Assembly: GCA_018432315.1 (NCBI GenBank)
Contig: JAHDLB010000019.1
Location: 62,001-126,000, forward strand
Source of the DNA: Anaerolineae bacterium
Lineage (GTDB): Bacteria; Chloroflexota; Anaerolineae; Aggregatilineales; Aggregatilineaceae
Length of the DNA stretch: 64,000 nucleotides
Reading direction: 5' to 3'
Of the stretch, positions 37,692 through 48,000 are shown piece after piece. Made by a program: the position numbers and the translations under genes. A model generated the notes under the pieces. That model saw nothing but the letters and a program-made list of their open reading frames with translations. It did no database searches and was not told the origin of the DNA. Positions within the stretch are counted from its first letter, which is position 1, and each line of letters begins with the position of its first letter.

Positions 37692-40385
37692 ATGCGTGAA
37701 ATTCGACGACCCGCCGGGGCAGCTCACGATCTCTTCCTGCGCACAAAGCTTATCCCGCCGCGCAGTCACGACAACCTGGTCGCGCGCGGGGCGCTGTGGG
37801 CGCGGCTGAATGCTGGATTAGATAGCAAACTGACGCTGATCTCCGCGCCAGCCGGGTCCGGCAAAACCACCCTGATCAGCCAATGGTTAGCTACTCGCAG
37901 CGAGCCTGCCGCGTGGCTGTCCCTGGAAACCAGCGACAGCGACCCGGTCCGGTTCTGGCGATACGTCGTGGCAGCGTGTGAATCGTTCGATGCGGACGTG
38001 GGCCGGAACATTTACCCGCTGCTGGAACGCCCCCAGCGCGATCTGGCCGAAGTGATCCCGACAGCGCTGATCAATGCGCTGGCGCAAGCGAACGGGCCGT
38101 TCATCCTCGCCCTGGACGACTACCACACCATCACGTCCCAGGTCATCCACGACTCGCTGGCCTACCTCATCGACCACCTGCCCCCCAGCCTGCACCTGAT
38201 CCTGATCACGCGCCACGATCCGCCGCTGCCGCTGGCTCGCCTGCGCGCTCGCGATAATTTGAACGAGTTTCGCAACGACGATCTGCGCCTCTCGCGCGCC
38301 GAAATCGGGCGATTCTTCGAGCAGAGCGTTCACCTGTCGCTACCGGGCGAGACGATCGATCACCTCGAAACCCGCACCGAGGGCTGGTGCGCGGGGCTGC
38401 GCCTGATCGCACTGGCGCTGCTCCGCCGCGAGCCGCAGGAAGTCGAATCATTCCTGGAAAGCCTGGGCGGAACGCATCGCCCGATCCTCGATTACCTGGT
38501 CACCGACGTGCTCTTCGCGCAGCCCGCCGAGATCCAGGCGTTCTTGCTGCAAACCTGCTTTCTCAAGCGCCTGACCGGCTCGCTGTGCGATGTCGTAACG
38601 GGATCGGCCAACAGCGCCGAACGGTTGGAAGAACTCGAAGCGGCGAATGTCTTCCTGGTCGCGCTCGGCGGCGGCTGGTATCGCTATCACCCGCTTTTTG
38701 CCGAAGCCATGCAGCATTACGCACAGCGCCAACTTAACGACGCAGATCATCACGCGCAGCTCGAACGGGCCAGCACCTGGTACGAGCAGCACGGTTTCCT
38801 CGCTGAGGCCGTCGACGCCGCCCTGGACGCCCGGGCATTTTCGCGGGCCGCTGCTTTGATCGAGCACCTGCTCGCGGATGATTTCCCGAATGAACTGGTC
38901 ACTTTGCGGGGCTGGATCGAACGCCTCCCGGAGGCGATTCTGCCCGATCATCCGGAGATCGCGTTTGCCTATGCCGCGGCGCTCCTTTTCACGCCGGAGC
39001 GCCATTTGCGCCCCACCCTGGCCGCAGTGGACCGACCGCTGCGGATGGCCGAACGGCGTTGGGAGGCGGAAGAAAACCACGAGCAGTTGGGACGAGTCGC
39101 GTCCCTGCGCGCGATGACCTCGATGTGGCAGGGCGATATGCCCGAAGCCTATCACTTTGCGCACGAGGCGCTGCGGCTGATTCCGGAGAGCAGCCCCGAT
39201 CTATGGCGCAGCTCGGCGCTGATCCTGGCCAGCCGAGAGGCGCTCGACGCGGGCCAGTTGAACGCCGCCCAACGGTTCGCCCTGGAAGCTCGCGCTCTCA
39301 ATGAAGCCGCCCGCAACCCCGACGGGACGCGAGCCGCCACGATCATTCATGGCACCATCTGTTACGAGCAGGGACAGCTTCATCAGGCCTTCCACCTGCT
39401 CCAACAAATCTTGACTCAGGTGCAGGGCGGCAACCAGTACGAAGCCATCTCGGATCGGGGCTATATCTTTTGGGGCCTGGGGCTGGTCGAGTTCGAGTGG
39501 AATGACCTGGAGGCGGCCCACCAGCACGCAGCCGACGCGGCCCGTATCGGAAAGCAGATCGCCGACATCCATCTGGAAGTGCTCGCCACGATCCTGCTGG
39601 CCCGGATCGAGCATGCCCAGGGCCGGAACAAACAAGCGCAACACCTGCTGGAGGCTTTAGTCAGTGCCGCACCGCCCGGTGATCTGCTGTGGAGCATTCA
39701 GATCTGGCAGGCGCAGTTAGCCCTGGCTGGAGGCAACCTGCCCCTGGTCGAGCTATGGCGGGCACGCCGTGCGTGGCGTCAGGGAACAGCGCTGTCTCCC
39801 GCGCTGACCGCGCAGGAAACGCTGCTTATGGCGCGACTGCAGATGTTGGAAGGACGTCCCGAACTGGCGCTTGACGACCTGGAACAGTGCCGCGCCGAAG
39901 CTCACGCCGCCGGGTGGACCCGCGCCGAGCTGGAAGCATCCCTTTTGATCGTCCAGGCCCATCATCTGCTGGGCGATGCGGAGAGCGCCCGCTCGCTGCT
40001 CAACCGTGCGCTGGCGCTGGCACAGCCGGAAAATATCCGGCGACTCTTCCTCGATGAAGGCGAGCCGCTCGCCGCTGCGATTCACGCGGCGCTGCCTGAA
40101 ATGACGGATAAACGGCTATTGACTTTTGCGCGCGCCCTGTTGGTCGATCTCGCGCAAACCGGACACCATGCGGGCTCCGCCGACGCGCTGCCTGACCCGC
40201 TCAGCGCGCAGGAACAGCGCGTGCTGCGCCTGCTGGCAGCGGGACTCTCCAACGGGGAAATCGCGCAGGAGTTGGTCGTTTCCACCAATACCATCAAATC
40301 GCAGCTCAAAAGCATTTATCGCAAACTGAATGTGAGCAGCCGCGAAGAAGCACGCGAAGCCGCTCATGATTTCCATCTACTTTGA
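37692..40385 (+). CDS. MalT-like LuxR-family transcriptional activator
   Basis: This 897-residue regulator has the MalT layout: an N-terminal LRTKLIPPRSHDNLVAR segment, a STAND-type ATPase with Walker A SAPAGSGKTTL near residue 52 and Walker B FILALDDYH near 140, a long TPR-like helical region, and a C-terminal LuxR helix-turn-helix (LSAQEQRVLRLLAAGLSNGE then VVSTNTIKSQLKSIYRKLN). MalT-type proteins bind ATP and an inducer, oligomerise and activate promoters. It lies directly downstream of the exporter genes and probably controls them through the inverted repeat at 35769, and perhaps the distant sites at 59901 and 62622. The effector is unknown. Confidence 0.93.
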   Translation: MREIRRPAGAAHDLFLRTKLIPPRSHDNLVARGALWARLNAGLDSKLTLISAPAGSGKTTLISQWLATRSEPAAWLSLETSDSDPVRFWRYVVAACESFDADVGRNIYPLLERPQRDLAEVIPTALINALAQANGPFILALDDYHTITSQVIHDSLAYLIDHLPPSLHLILITRHDPPLPLARLRARDNLNEFRNDDLRLSRAEIGRFFEQSVHLSLPGETIDHLETRTEGWCAGLRLIALALLRREPQEVESFLESLGGTHRPILDYLVTDVLFAQPAEIQAFLLQTCFLKRLTGSLCDVVTGSANSAERLEELEAANVFLVALGGGWYRYHPLFAEAMQHYAQRQLNDADHHAQLERASTWYEQHGFLAEAVDAALDARAFSRAAALIEHLLADDFPNELVTLRGWIERLPEAILPDHPEIAFAYAAALLFTPERHLRPTLAAVDRPLRMAERRWEAEENHEQLGRVASLRAMTSMWQGDMPEAYHFAHEALRLIPESSPDLWRSSALILASREALDAGQLNAAQRFALEARALNEAARNPDGTRAATIIHGTICYEQGQLHQAFHLLQQILTQVQGGNQYEAISDRGYIFWGLGLVEFEWNDLEAAHQHAADAARIGKQIADIHLEVLATILLARIEHAQGRNKQAQHLLEALVSAAPPGDLLWSIQIWQAQLALAGGNLPLVELWRARRAWRQGTALSPALTAQETLLMARLQMLEGRPELALDDLEQCRAEAHAAGWTRAELEASLLIVQAHHLLGDAESARSLLNRALALAQPENIRRLFLDEGEPLAAAIHAALPEMTDKRLLTFARALLVDLAQTGHHAGSADALPDPLSAQEQRVLRLLAAGLSNGEIAQELVVSTNTIKSQLKSIYRKLNVSSREEAREAAHDFHLL

Positions 40386-40403
40386 TGAAACGAGGCGAAT
40401 GAG

Positions 40404-41021
40404 ATGACCACACGCACGATCATTGTGGGGGAAAATCCGACGGTAATCGTCCGCGCAGGTGGCAGCGCGCGCATCGAAGGCGCCGACACCGACCGCGTGA
40501 CGGCAAGCACCGAAAGCCGCTGGGGGCTGAAGGTCGAGCGGCGCGGGGATCGCATCGAGGTCGAAGCGGGTGGTAGTTGTACCGTGCACGTACCGTTTGC
40601 CAGCGAAATAAGCGTGTACACCGGCAAAGACGCCGAAATTCTCGATATTCGAAACCGGATCGCGATCGCCAGCGTCGGGGGCCATCTGACTATCGAACGC
40701 GCACAGCGGCTGGCTCATGCCCAGTGTGGGCGCAGCATGACGATCGACTGTCAAGAATTCGAGGCAGACAGAGTCAAGTTCGAGGCCGGTGGGAATATTC
40801 GCTGTCATATCGCCAATCTGGTTGACACCAGGGTCATGATTCAAGACCTGGGCGGCAAGTGGGAACTTGGATTTGGCAGCAAGCGGCGAACGCTTCAACT
40901 CAAAGGCGGCGGTGATGTGACGCTGGTCACCGGCCAGACTCCCGACGAACTGCCGGAAGTGTTCGGGCAGATCGAAGGTCCTGATCACAGTGAGCAACCG
41001 GATCCAAATAGCCAGGAATAA
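40404..41021 (+). CDS. Small beta-rich protein of unknown function (DUF4097/adhesin-like)
   Basis: This 205-residue soluble protein is made of short repeating strands (IIVGENPTVIVRAGGSARIEG, VERRGDRIEVEAGGSCTVHV, SVYTGKDAEILDIRNRIAIA), which suggests a right-handed beta-helix like those of DUF4097-type putative adhesin domains. No signal peptide or membrane segment is visible, so it is probably cytoplasmic. It starts 18 bases after the LuxR regulator stop and is followed by a terminator, so it closes this unit. Its role is not known. Confidence 0.8.
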   Translation: MTTRTIIVGENPTVIVRAGGSARIEGADTDRVTASTESRWGLKVERRGDRIEVEAGGSCTVHVPFASEISVYTGKDAEILDIRNRIAIASVGGHLTIERAQRLAHAQCGRSMTIDCQEFEADRVKFEAGGNIRCHIANLVDTRVMIQDLGGKWELGFGSKRRTLQLKGGGDVTLVTGQTPDELPEVFGQIEGPDHSEQPDPNSQE

Positions 41022-41023
41022 AA

Positions 41024-41047
41024 GGCCCTGGCGAACCACCCAGGGCC
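41024..41047 (+). terminator. Terminator after the beta-rich protein gene
   Basis: GGCCCTGG and CCAGGGCC form a perfect 8-bp stem with an eight-base loop, starting three bases after the stop codon. The downstream sequence is only moderately T-rich. Confidence 0.7.
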
Positions 41048-41263
41048 GGGTGTGTATTCCTTATTCGGGTGGCCTTCGCAGCTCGTTTGAGGAACAGTGG
41101 ATTCGTTTTTGAACGGGGGTATTCTGCACGACAATTCACAGGATCATCAGGTCGGATACGTTAAGTCCCCACGACAGCCGTAATCCACCTCTCGCTGCCT
41201 GTCGCACGCTGCCGGATACTGTCGCTGGAGAGGCCGTGCCGCCCGCGCTCACCGGGTCATAGA

Positions 41264-41293
41264 TTGACTTTGGATCGGCGGGGCCCCTATAAT
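41264..41293 (+). promoter_or_regulatory. Sigma70-type promoter of the Hdr-Met operon
   Basis: TTGACT at 41264-41269 and a perfect TATAAT at 41288-41293 are 18 bases apart. The start point near 41300 would give a leader of about 55 bases before the ATG at 41355. Nothing else is recognisable between the terminator at 41047 and this promoter. Confidence 0.8.
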
Positions 41294-41354
41294 GAAATCA
41301 ATCGCATTCCATTGAAGCATTGCATTGTCGCGCCGAGACTCTCACGGAGGCGCG

Positions 41355-44300
41355 ATGGCGAACCCGACTCTCACCCCAACTCGCTCCGCCGTCAGCACTG
41401 TGATGGTGGTCGGCGGCGGAATAGGTGGAATGCGTGCCGCCCTGGACCTGGCAGACGCCGGCCTCAAAGCGGTCGTCGTTGAACAGAGCTCGTGTTTGGG
41501 GGGCCGGGTTGCCCAACTGGGGTATATGTTCCCCCAGCATGACTGCGTCTTGTGCCGGGGTACGCCTGATCATGGGTACGGCTGTACACGCCCTTCCATC
41601 TCTCCTGCGTATATCCAACAGAACCAACACCCAAACATCGAAATACTGACCAATGCGCATGTCGTCGATGTTGTTGGGCAGGCAGGCGATTTCACGATTT
41701 CACTCCGTCAGGAACCGCGATACGTGGACGTGGCGCGGTGTATCAACTGCGGGCGCTGTGCCGAGGTATGCCCGGTAGACCTGCCCGATGGGTACCAGCA
41801 GAACATGGTGACGCGCAAGGCAGCCCATAAGGTCACGGCGCGGGCGGCCCCTGACGCGTACACCATCGAGCGAGGCGCCTATTGTGACGAGTGCGGTAAA
41901 TGCGTCGAGGTGTGTCCGAGTGGGGCCATCGATCTTGACGCGCAGCCCCGCTTGCTGACCATCCAGGCAGGTGCCATCATTCTGGCGCTCGGTTTCGACG
42001 TCTACGATCCAACCGGGCTGGAAGAGCTGGGCTATGGGCGCTATCCGAACCTGTTACATGCCATGCAGTATGAGCGGCTCGCGAGCCGCTCCGGCCCGAC
42101 GGAGGGCATCATCGCCCGCCCATCGGATGGGCGCAATCCTCAATCCATTGCCTGGTTGCAGTGCATCGGCTCGCGCGATCAACAGCACTCGTACTGCTCG
42201 TCCATCTGCTGCATGTATGGCACCAAAGAAGCTATGCTCGCCAAGCAGCGGCTTGGTAAAGACGTGGCGTGTACGGTCTTCATCATGGACGAGCGTGCCT
42301 TTAACAAAGAGTACAGCACGTACTTCGCCAGGGCGCGCGACCAGTATCACATTCGTTATGTCCACTGCCGGGTTTCGGCCATTCACGAAGACCCAGCCAC
42401 TCACGACCTCATCCTTCACTATGCGACAGCCGATGGCAATCTAACCGAGGAGCGTTTCGAGGCGGTGGTGCTGGCAACAGGGCTTCGCCCGCCGGCCTCG
42501 GCGCGGCACCTGGCCGATCTGCTCGACATTGAGCTGAACCAACACGGTTTCTGCCAGACCGACAAATTCACGCCGCTCCAGACATCGCGTCCCGGCGTGT
42601 TCGTCTGCGGCGCGTTTTCGTCGCCCAAAGAGATCGCCGAGACGATCATCGACGCCAGCGGCGCAGCCGGCGAGGTCATGCGGCTGCTCGGTGATCACCT
42701 GAATTCGTATCCGTTCACGCGCGAATGGCCGTTCCTTTCGGTCAACGATCTGCCGCGCGAACAGGACGTGTCAGCAGCATCCCCTCGCATCGGAGTCTTC
42801 ACCTGTTCGTGCGGCGGTACGATCGGCACCGTTCTCGATCTAGAGCAATTGAACCAGCGAGCGCGGCAGTTGCCGGATGTGACACTGGCCGAGACAGTGG
42901 AGTACGCGTGTTTTCCTGAAACGCTGGAGCACATCCAGGCGCGGATTGAAACCGGCGAGTTGAATCGCGTCGTGATCGCCGCGTGTAGCAATCGCACCCA
43001 CGAGGCCCTGTTCCAGCGACGGGCGCGCATGGCCGGTTTGAACCCGTACCTGTTGGAAGTGGTCAACCTGCGTGAGCAGTGCAGCCAGGTGCACCTCGAC
43101 CAACCCGAATTGGCGAACCGCAAGGCGGCGGAGTTGGTCCGCATCGCCGTTGGGCGTGTGCGAGCCAGCGTCCCCGTCCACAAGAATAAGCATCGCTGCC
43201 ACCCAAGCGCGCTGATCATCGGCGGGGGTGTCACCGGCATGACTGCCGCGCTGGCCATCGCCGACAGCGGCTACGACGTGCACCTGGTCGAGCGATCGGA
43301 GATGCTGGGCGGCAACCTGCTCAACCTGTATTATGTGGCGGAGGGCTATAACCCCCAGCGCCTGCTGCGCGATCTCGTCAACCGCGTGCGCGCCCACCAG
43401 CGGATCACCACCTATACCCGAACCGAGGTAGTGCGGCACTGGGGCCATGTCGGCTATTTTCGCGCCGTGCTGCGATCGACGCCTCTCGCGGGCGACATGA
43501 CTGAAACGCAGATCGAACATGGCGTCACCATCGTCGCAACCGGCGCCCGCGAAACCACCGATCATCCGTGGCTTGCGCTGCCCCAGGTGATCACCCAGCG
43601 CGAGTTAGAGGAGATGATCATCCACCAGCCCGAAGCGATCATGCGCTTGCAGGACGTCGTGATGCTTCAGTGCATGCGTCCCCCTGGCACGATGGAATAC
43701 TGCTCGCGCGTGTGCTGCACCAACGCGATGAAGAACGCGATCCGGCTCAAGTTGTTCAAGCCGGACTGCCGGATCACCGTTGTCTACAAGAACATTGTCA
43801 CGTACGGGTTCCGCGAGGAGTTCTACACGCAGGCGCGCCAGCACGGTGTGATCTTCGTCCGCTACACCGACGACCGCCCTCCGACCCTCGTCCAGGATGG
43901 TGAGCGCCTGCACGTGCGCGTGCGCGACCCGGCCCTCGACCGCTGGCTGGACCTGCCCGCCGATCTCGTGCCGATGAGCATGGCCGTCGCCCCCAGCGAA
44001 GGAACCCGCGCCCTGGCGCAGATGTTGCGCGTTCCACTGTCTAGCGAGGGGTTCTTCGAGGAGGCACAGATCAAGCTGCGCCCGATGGACTTCATGCGCG
44101 AGGGGATCTTTCTGGCCGGGATGGCGCACTATCCGAAGTTCGTCGAAGAGAGCATCAGCCACGCCCTGGCCGCGGCTGCGCGCGCCCTGCCCCTGTTGTC
44201 GCAGCAGTCGCTGTACCTGGGTGGAATCGTGGCACAGGTCGATCCGGCCAGGTGTGTCGGCTGCCTGACATGCACGCGCACCTGTCCGTTCGCCATTCCG

Positions 44301-44507
44301 CAGGTCATTCAACAGGAAGACCGGCATGGCGTGGGCGGGCTGGGCGGCGCCGCGTTCATCGATCCCACTGAGTGCCAGGGCTGCGGCACGTGTACCGGTG
44401 AGTGCCCGGCCAATGCCATTCAGCTCGTGAATTACACCGACGAGCAGATCATGCTGCACGCGATTGGAGGATTGGGCAGTTGGCTGCCCGCCGAGGTGGT
44501 GACATGA
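41355..44507 (+). CDS. hdrA: HdrA-like flavoprotein with extra N-terminal half (HdrA1)
   Basis: The start at 41355 (1050 residues) has CGGAGG four bases upstream. The protein consists of two HdrA-related halves. The N-terminal half has an FAD motif (VMVVGGGIGGMRAALDLADA, near residue 14) and two 4Fe-4S sites (CINCGRCAEVCP from Cys129, CDECGKCVEVCP from Cys177). The second half is a complete HdrA: N-terminal Cys domain (VFTCSCGGTIGT near 480), thioredoxin-reductase-like FAD domain (ALIIGGGVTGMTAALAIAD near 617), and C-terminal ferredoxin sites (CVGCLTCTRTCP near 967 and CQGCGTCTGECP near 1008). HdrA proteins bind the bifurcating FAD of heterodisulfide-reductase-like complexes. Its stop overlaps the MvhD start. 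Confidence 0.92.
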   Translation: MANPTLTPTRSAVSTVMVVGGGIGGMRAALDLADAGLKAVVVEQSSCLGGRVAQLGYMFPQHDCVLCRGTPDHGYGCTRPSISPAYIQQNQHPNIEILTNAHVVDVVGQAGDFTISLRQEPRYVDVARCINCGRCAEVCPVDLPDGYQQNMVTRKAAHKVTARAAPDAYTIERGAYCDECGKCVEVCPSGAIDLDAQPRLLTIQAGAIILALGFDVYDPTGLEELGYGRYPNLLHAMQYERLASRSGPTEGIIARPSDGRNPQSIAWLQCIGSRDQQHSYCSSICCMYGTKEAMLAKQRLGKDVACTVFIMDERAFNKEYSTYFARARDQYHIRYVHCRVSAIHEDPATHDLILHYATADGNLTEERFEAVVLATGLRPPASARHLADLLDIELNQHGFCQTDKFTPLQTSRPGVFVCGAFSSPKEIAETIIDASGAAGEVMRLLGDHLNSYPFTREWPFLSVNDLPREQDVSAASPRIGVFTCSCGGTIGTVLDLEQLNQRARQLPDVTLAETVEYACFPETLEHIQARIETGELNRVVIAACSNRTHEALFQRRARMAGLNPYLLEVVNLREQCSQVHLDQPELANRKAAELVRIAVGRVRASVPVHKNKHRCHPSALIIGGGVTGMTAALAIADSGYDVHLVERSEMLGGNLLNLYYVAEGYNPQRLLRDLVNRVRAHQRITTYTRTEVVRHWGHVGYFRAVLRSTPLAGDMTETQIEHGVTIVATGARETTDHPWLALPQVITQRELEEMIIHQPEAIMRLQDVVMLQCMRPPGTMEYCSRVCCTNAMKNAIRLKLFKPDCRITVVYKNIVTYGFREEFYTQARQHGVIFVRYTDDRPPTLVQDGERLHVRVRDPALDRWLDLPADLVPMSMAVAPSEGTRALAQMLRVPLSSEGFFEEAQIKLRPMDFMREGIFLAGMAHYPKFVEESISHALAAAARALPLLSQQSLYLGGIVAQVDPARCVGCLTCTRTCPFAIPQVIQQEDRHGVGGLGGAAFIDPTECQGCGTCTGECPANAIQLVNYTDEQIMLHAIGGLGSWLPAEVVT

Positions 44508-45010
44508 GTGCCCCCCACAGCAGCAACGGTTTCGAGCCCGAGATCACCGGGTTCTACTGCATCTACTGCGGCTACATGGCGGCGGACACGGCGGGCGCGC
44601 TGGGCGTTCAGTATCCGGCCAACGTGAAGTTTCTCAGGCTGCCCTGCACCGGCAAGACTGATATCAGGTACTTGTTGGAAGCATTCGAACAAGGCGCAGA
44701 CGGTGTCTATCTCGTTGCCTGCCCTATCGGCAACTGCCACCATGTGCGCGGCAACGAGCGCGGGCGGGCGCGCGTGGCGCGCGCCAAACACGTTCTCGAG
44801 GAGATCGGCCTGGGCGGTGAGCGCCTGGAGATCTTTTTCATGTCGGGCAGCCAGGCACACGCATTTGCCGAAGCGGCCCGCACTATGACCGAGCGCATTC
44901 GTCGGCTGGGGCCCAACCCGCTGAAACCTGCCGGGCCGCCGCGCCCGCCGGCTGACGAGCCTGATGAGGACATCAGCTTCCGCGGGCGGTGCCCCGACCC
45001 CGCTCCGTGA
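44504..45010 (+). CDS. mvhD: MvhD-like hydrogenase delta-subunit family protein, Cys form
   Basis: This 168-residue protein passes electrons between an electron donor and HdrA in Hdr complexes. The ATG at 44504 overlaps the HdrA1 stop (ATGA). It has the FYCIYCGYMAADTAG and LPCTGKTDIRYLLEAFEQGA blocks and the cysteine pair in ACPIGNCHHVRGN, which ligate a 2Fe-2S cluster in the family. The first cysteine of that pair is replaced by TGA in the paralogue at 49645. Here the usual H/L-P-G-D-C is P-I-G-N-C, so the two copies have diverged. The C-terminal tail of about 25 residues is Pro-rich and non-conserved. Confidence 0.9.
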   Translation: MSAPHSSNGFEPEITGFYCIYCGYMAADTAGALGVQYPANVKFLRLPCTGKTDIRYLLEAFEQGADGVYLVACPIGNCHHVRGNERGRARVARAKHVLEEIGLGGERLEIFFMSGSQAHAFAEAARTMTERIRRLGPNPLKPAGPPRPPADEPDEDISFRGRCPDPAP

Positions 45011-45065
45011 AAGGAATCGTCTATCGATCAAATCGTCCGCGAGACTGACTTCGAGGAAACGCCGC

Positions 45066-48000
45066 GTGGACAGACTGTCGCAAGAGAGAATGATTGAGCA
45101 GTTGGAGGCTCAAGCCCCGGTCGGCGCCGTCATGGTAATCGGCGGCGGTATCGCCGGCATGCAGGCGTCGCTCGACCTGGCCGAGCAGGGATTCAAGGTT
45201 CTGCTGGTTGAAGCCCAGTCCGCCATTGGCGGCAAGATGGCCCAGCTAGACAAAACCTTCCCCACCAACGACTGCGCCATGTGCACGATCTCGCCCCGAC
45301 TGGTCGAGACGGGTCGCCATCCCAACATCGAGATCATGACCCAAACCGAGGTTCTCGGCGTGACCGGGCAAGCAGGCCATTTTCGCGTGCGACTGCATCA
45401 TCATCCGCGCTACGTAGACCCCGACAGGTGCATCGGCTGCGGCGACTGCGTCCAGGTGTGCCCCGTGATCGTGCCGGACACGTTCAACGAGGGCCTGTCA
45501 CCGCGCCGGGCCATCTTCAAGCTCTATCCTCAGGCTATTCCCAACGCGTTCGCCATCGAGAAGCTCGGCATCGCTCCGTGCCGGGACGCGTGTCCCGCCG
45601 GGCAGCGCGCGCAGGGTTACATCGCCCTGATCCGCGAAGGGCGCTGGCACGACGCGCTGCGCGTGATCAAGATGGACAATCCATTCCCCGGTATCTGCGG
45701 GCGCATCTGCAACCATCGCTGCGAAACCGCCTGCAACCGCGGCCTGGTCGATGAACCGATCAACATCCGCGCTCTGAAACGCTTCGTCACCGACAAGGTC
45801 TACGCCGAGCCGCGCCCGCCCGTCGAGCCTGTCCCACGCCTTCACGGCCAGCGGGTCGCGATCATCGGCGCGGGGCCATGCGGCCTCACCGCCGCGCAAG
45901 ACCTGGCCCTGGCAGGGTTTGGCGTGACGGTTTTCGAGGCGATGCCCGTCGCGGGTGGCATGCTGCGGCTGGGCGTGCCGGAGTTTCGCCTGCCGACCGC
46001 GATTATCGAGCGCGAGGTGCAGGATATTGTCGATCTGGGGATTGACCTGCGGCTAAATCACCGGGTCGATAACCTGGACGATCTCTTCGCCGAGGGGTTC
46101 GACGCCGTCCTGATCGCGGTGGGCGCGCACGAAGGGATTCGCCTGCCCATTCCGGGCAGCCGCCTGGACGGCGTGCTGATCAACACGCAGTTTCTGCGCG
46201 ACGTGCGCCTGGGGCAATACCGGAAAGGCGGCGCGGTCGATGCGCCCCCGCTGGGCCGGCGCGTGGTGGTGCTGGGCGGCGGCAACGTGGCGATTGACGT
46301 GGCGCGCAGCGCGCTCCGCCTGGGCTGTGACGTGCATCTGGCGTGCCTGGAAGGTCGCGACGCGATGCCTGCCCATGCCTGGGAAGTCGAAGCGGCTGAG
46401 CGCGAGGGCGTGACGTTGTATCCTGGCCGGTCGTTCGAGCGCGTTGTCGATGATGGCAGCGGGCAGGCATGCGGCGTGGAATGCCAGTTGGTGCAGTCGT
46501 TCAACTTCGACGAAACCGGGCAGCTTCACGTCGAAAAGACCCCCGGATCCGCGCACGTCATCCCGTGCGATACGGTGATTTTCTCCGTGGGGCAGCGTGC
46601 CGGGCTGGCCTTCATTCCCGATGACGCAGGCGTAGGCTTGACCCAGCAGGCGACGATAGCCGTGAATCCCAACACCCTGGCTGCCACGCGCGAGGGCGTG
46701 TTTGCCGCCGGGGACAGCATCTCCGGCACAGCATTCGTGATCGAGGCAGTCGACAGCGGGCACCGGGCCGCGCGCTCGATCATCCGCTATCTCCAAGGCG
46801 AACACCTGGAGCCGCCGCCCAGACCCGCGCTGCCCGTCGTCAGGTTGACTGCTGAAGAACTGGCTGGCCGCGTCGCTCGTGGTGAGATCGTGCGACGGGG
46901 GCGCGTCCCCCTGCCAGAGCTGCCAGTACACCAGCGCATCGACAATTTTGCGGAGGTCGAAGGCAGTTATGACGACGTGTCCGCCCAGCTCGAAGCGGCG
47001 CGGTGTTTGGCGTGTGGCGTCTGTTCGGAATGTATGAGCTGCGTGTTCGCGTGCGGGGTGAACGCCATTGATCACGACATGGTGGCCCGCGAGGAAACGG
47101 TCGACGCCGGCGCGATCATCCTCGCGCCGGGTTACCAGGTGTACCGCGCCGAGCTGTCCGAAGAATACGGCCTGGGACGCTACCCCAACGTGATCACCGC
47201 GCTCCAGTTCGAGCGGCTGCTATCCGCATCCGGCCCGACGCTGGGCCACATCTACCGCCCCTCGGACCAGCAGCCGCCCCGGCGAATCGCCTTCCTGCAA
47301 TGCGTTGGCTCACGCGACCAGAGTCATGATTATTGCTCGGCGGTGTGCTGCATGTACGCCACCAAAGAAGCGGTGATGGCAAAAGAGCACAACCCGGACC
47401 TCGACATTCACGTTTTCATGATGGACATGCGCGCATTTTCAAAGGGGTACTGGGACTATTTCGAGCGCGCGCGGACCCGCTATGGCATCCACTACACGCG
47501 CTGCCGGGTCGGGGCTGTGAACGAAGATCCGCACACGCACAACCTGGTCCTGCGCTACCAGGACGATACGGGCGCGCTCCACCGCGAGCAGTTCGACCTG
47601 GTCGTGCTCTCGGTCGGCATGGAGATCTCACCAGCCGTGCGCGAGTTGGGCCGCCGGCTGGGCATCGAGCTGGACGAATACGGCTTTTGCCACACTGTCC
47701 AGTTCAACCCGCTGGAAACCAGCCGCCAGGGGATCTACGCAGTCGGCCCGTTCCGCGGACCAAAAGATATCCCGGAGTCGGTCGTCGAGGCGAGCGGCGC
47801 CGCCGCAGCCGCCGCCGCCCAGATCCACGGCGCGCGCTTTACGCTCACGACGGCGCCGGAGTATCCGCCCGAGCGCGAAGTTGCGGGTGAACCGCCGCGC
47901 ATCGGTGTGTTTGTGTGTCACTGTGGCTCGAACATTGGCGGCTACCTGGACGTGCCCAACGTGGCCGACAGCGCGCGGGCGCTGCCGGGCGTCGTCCACG

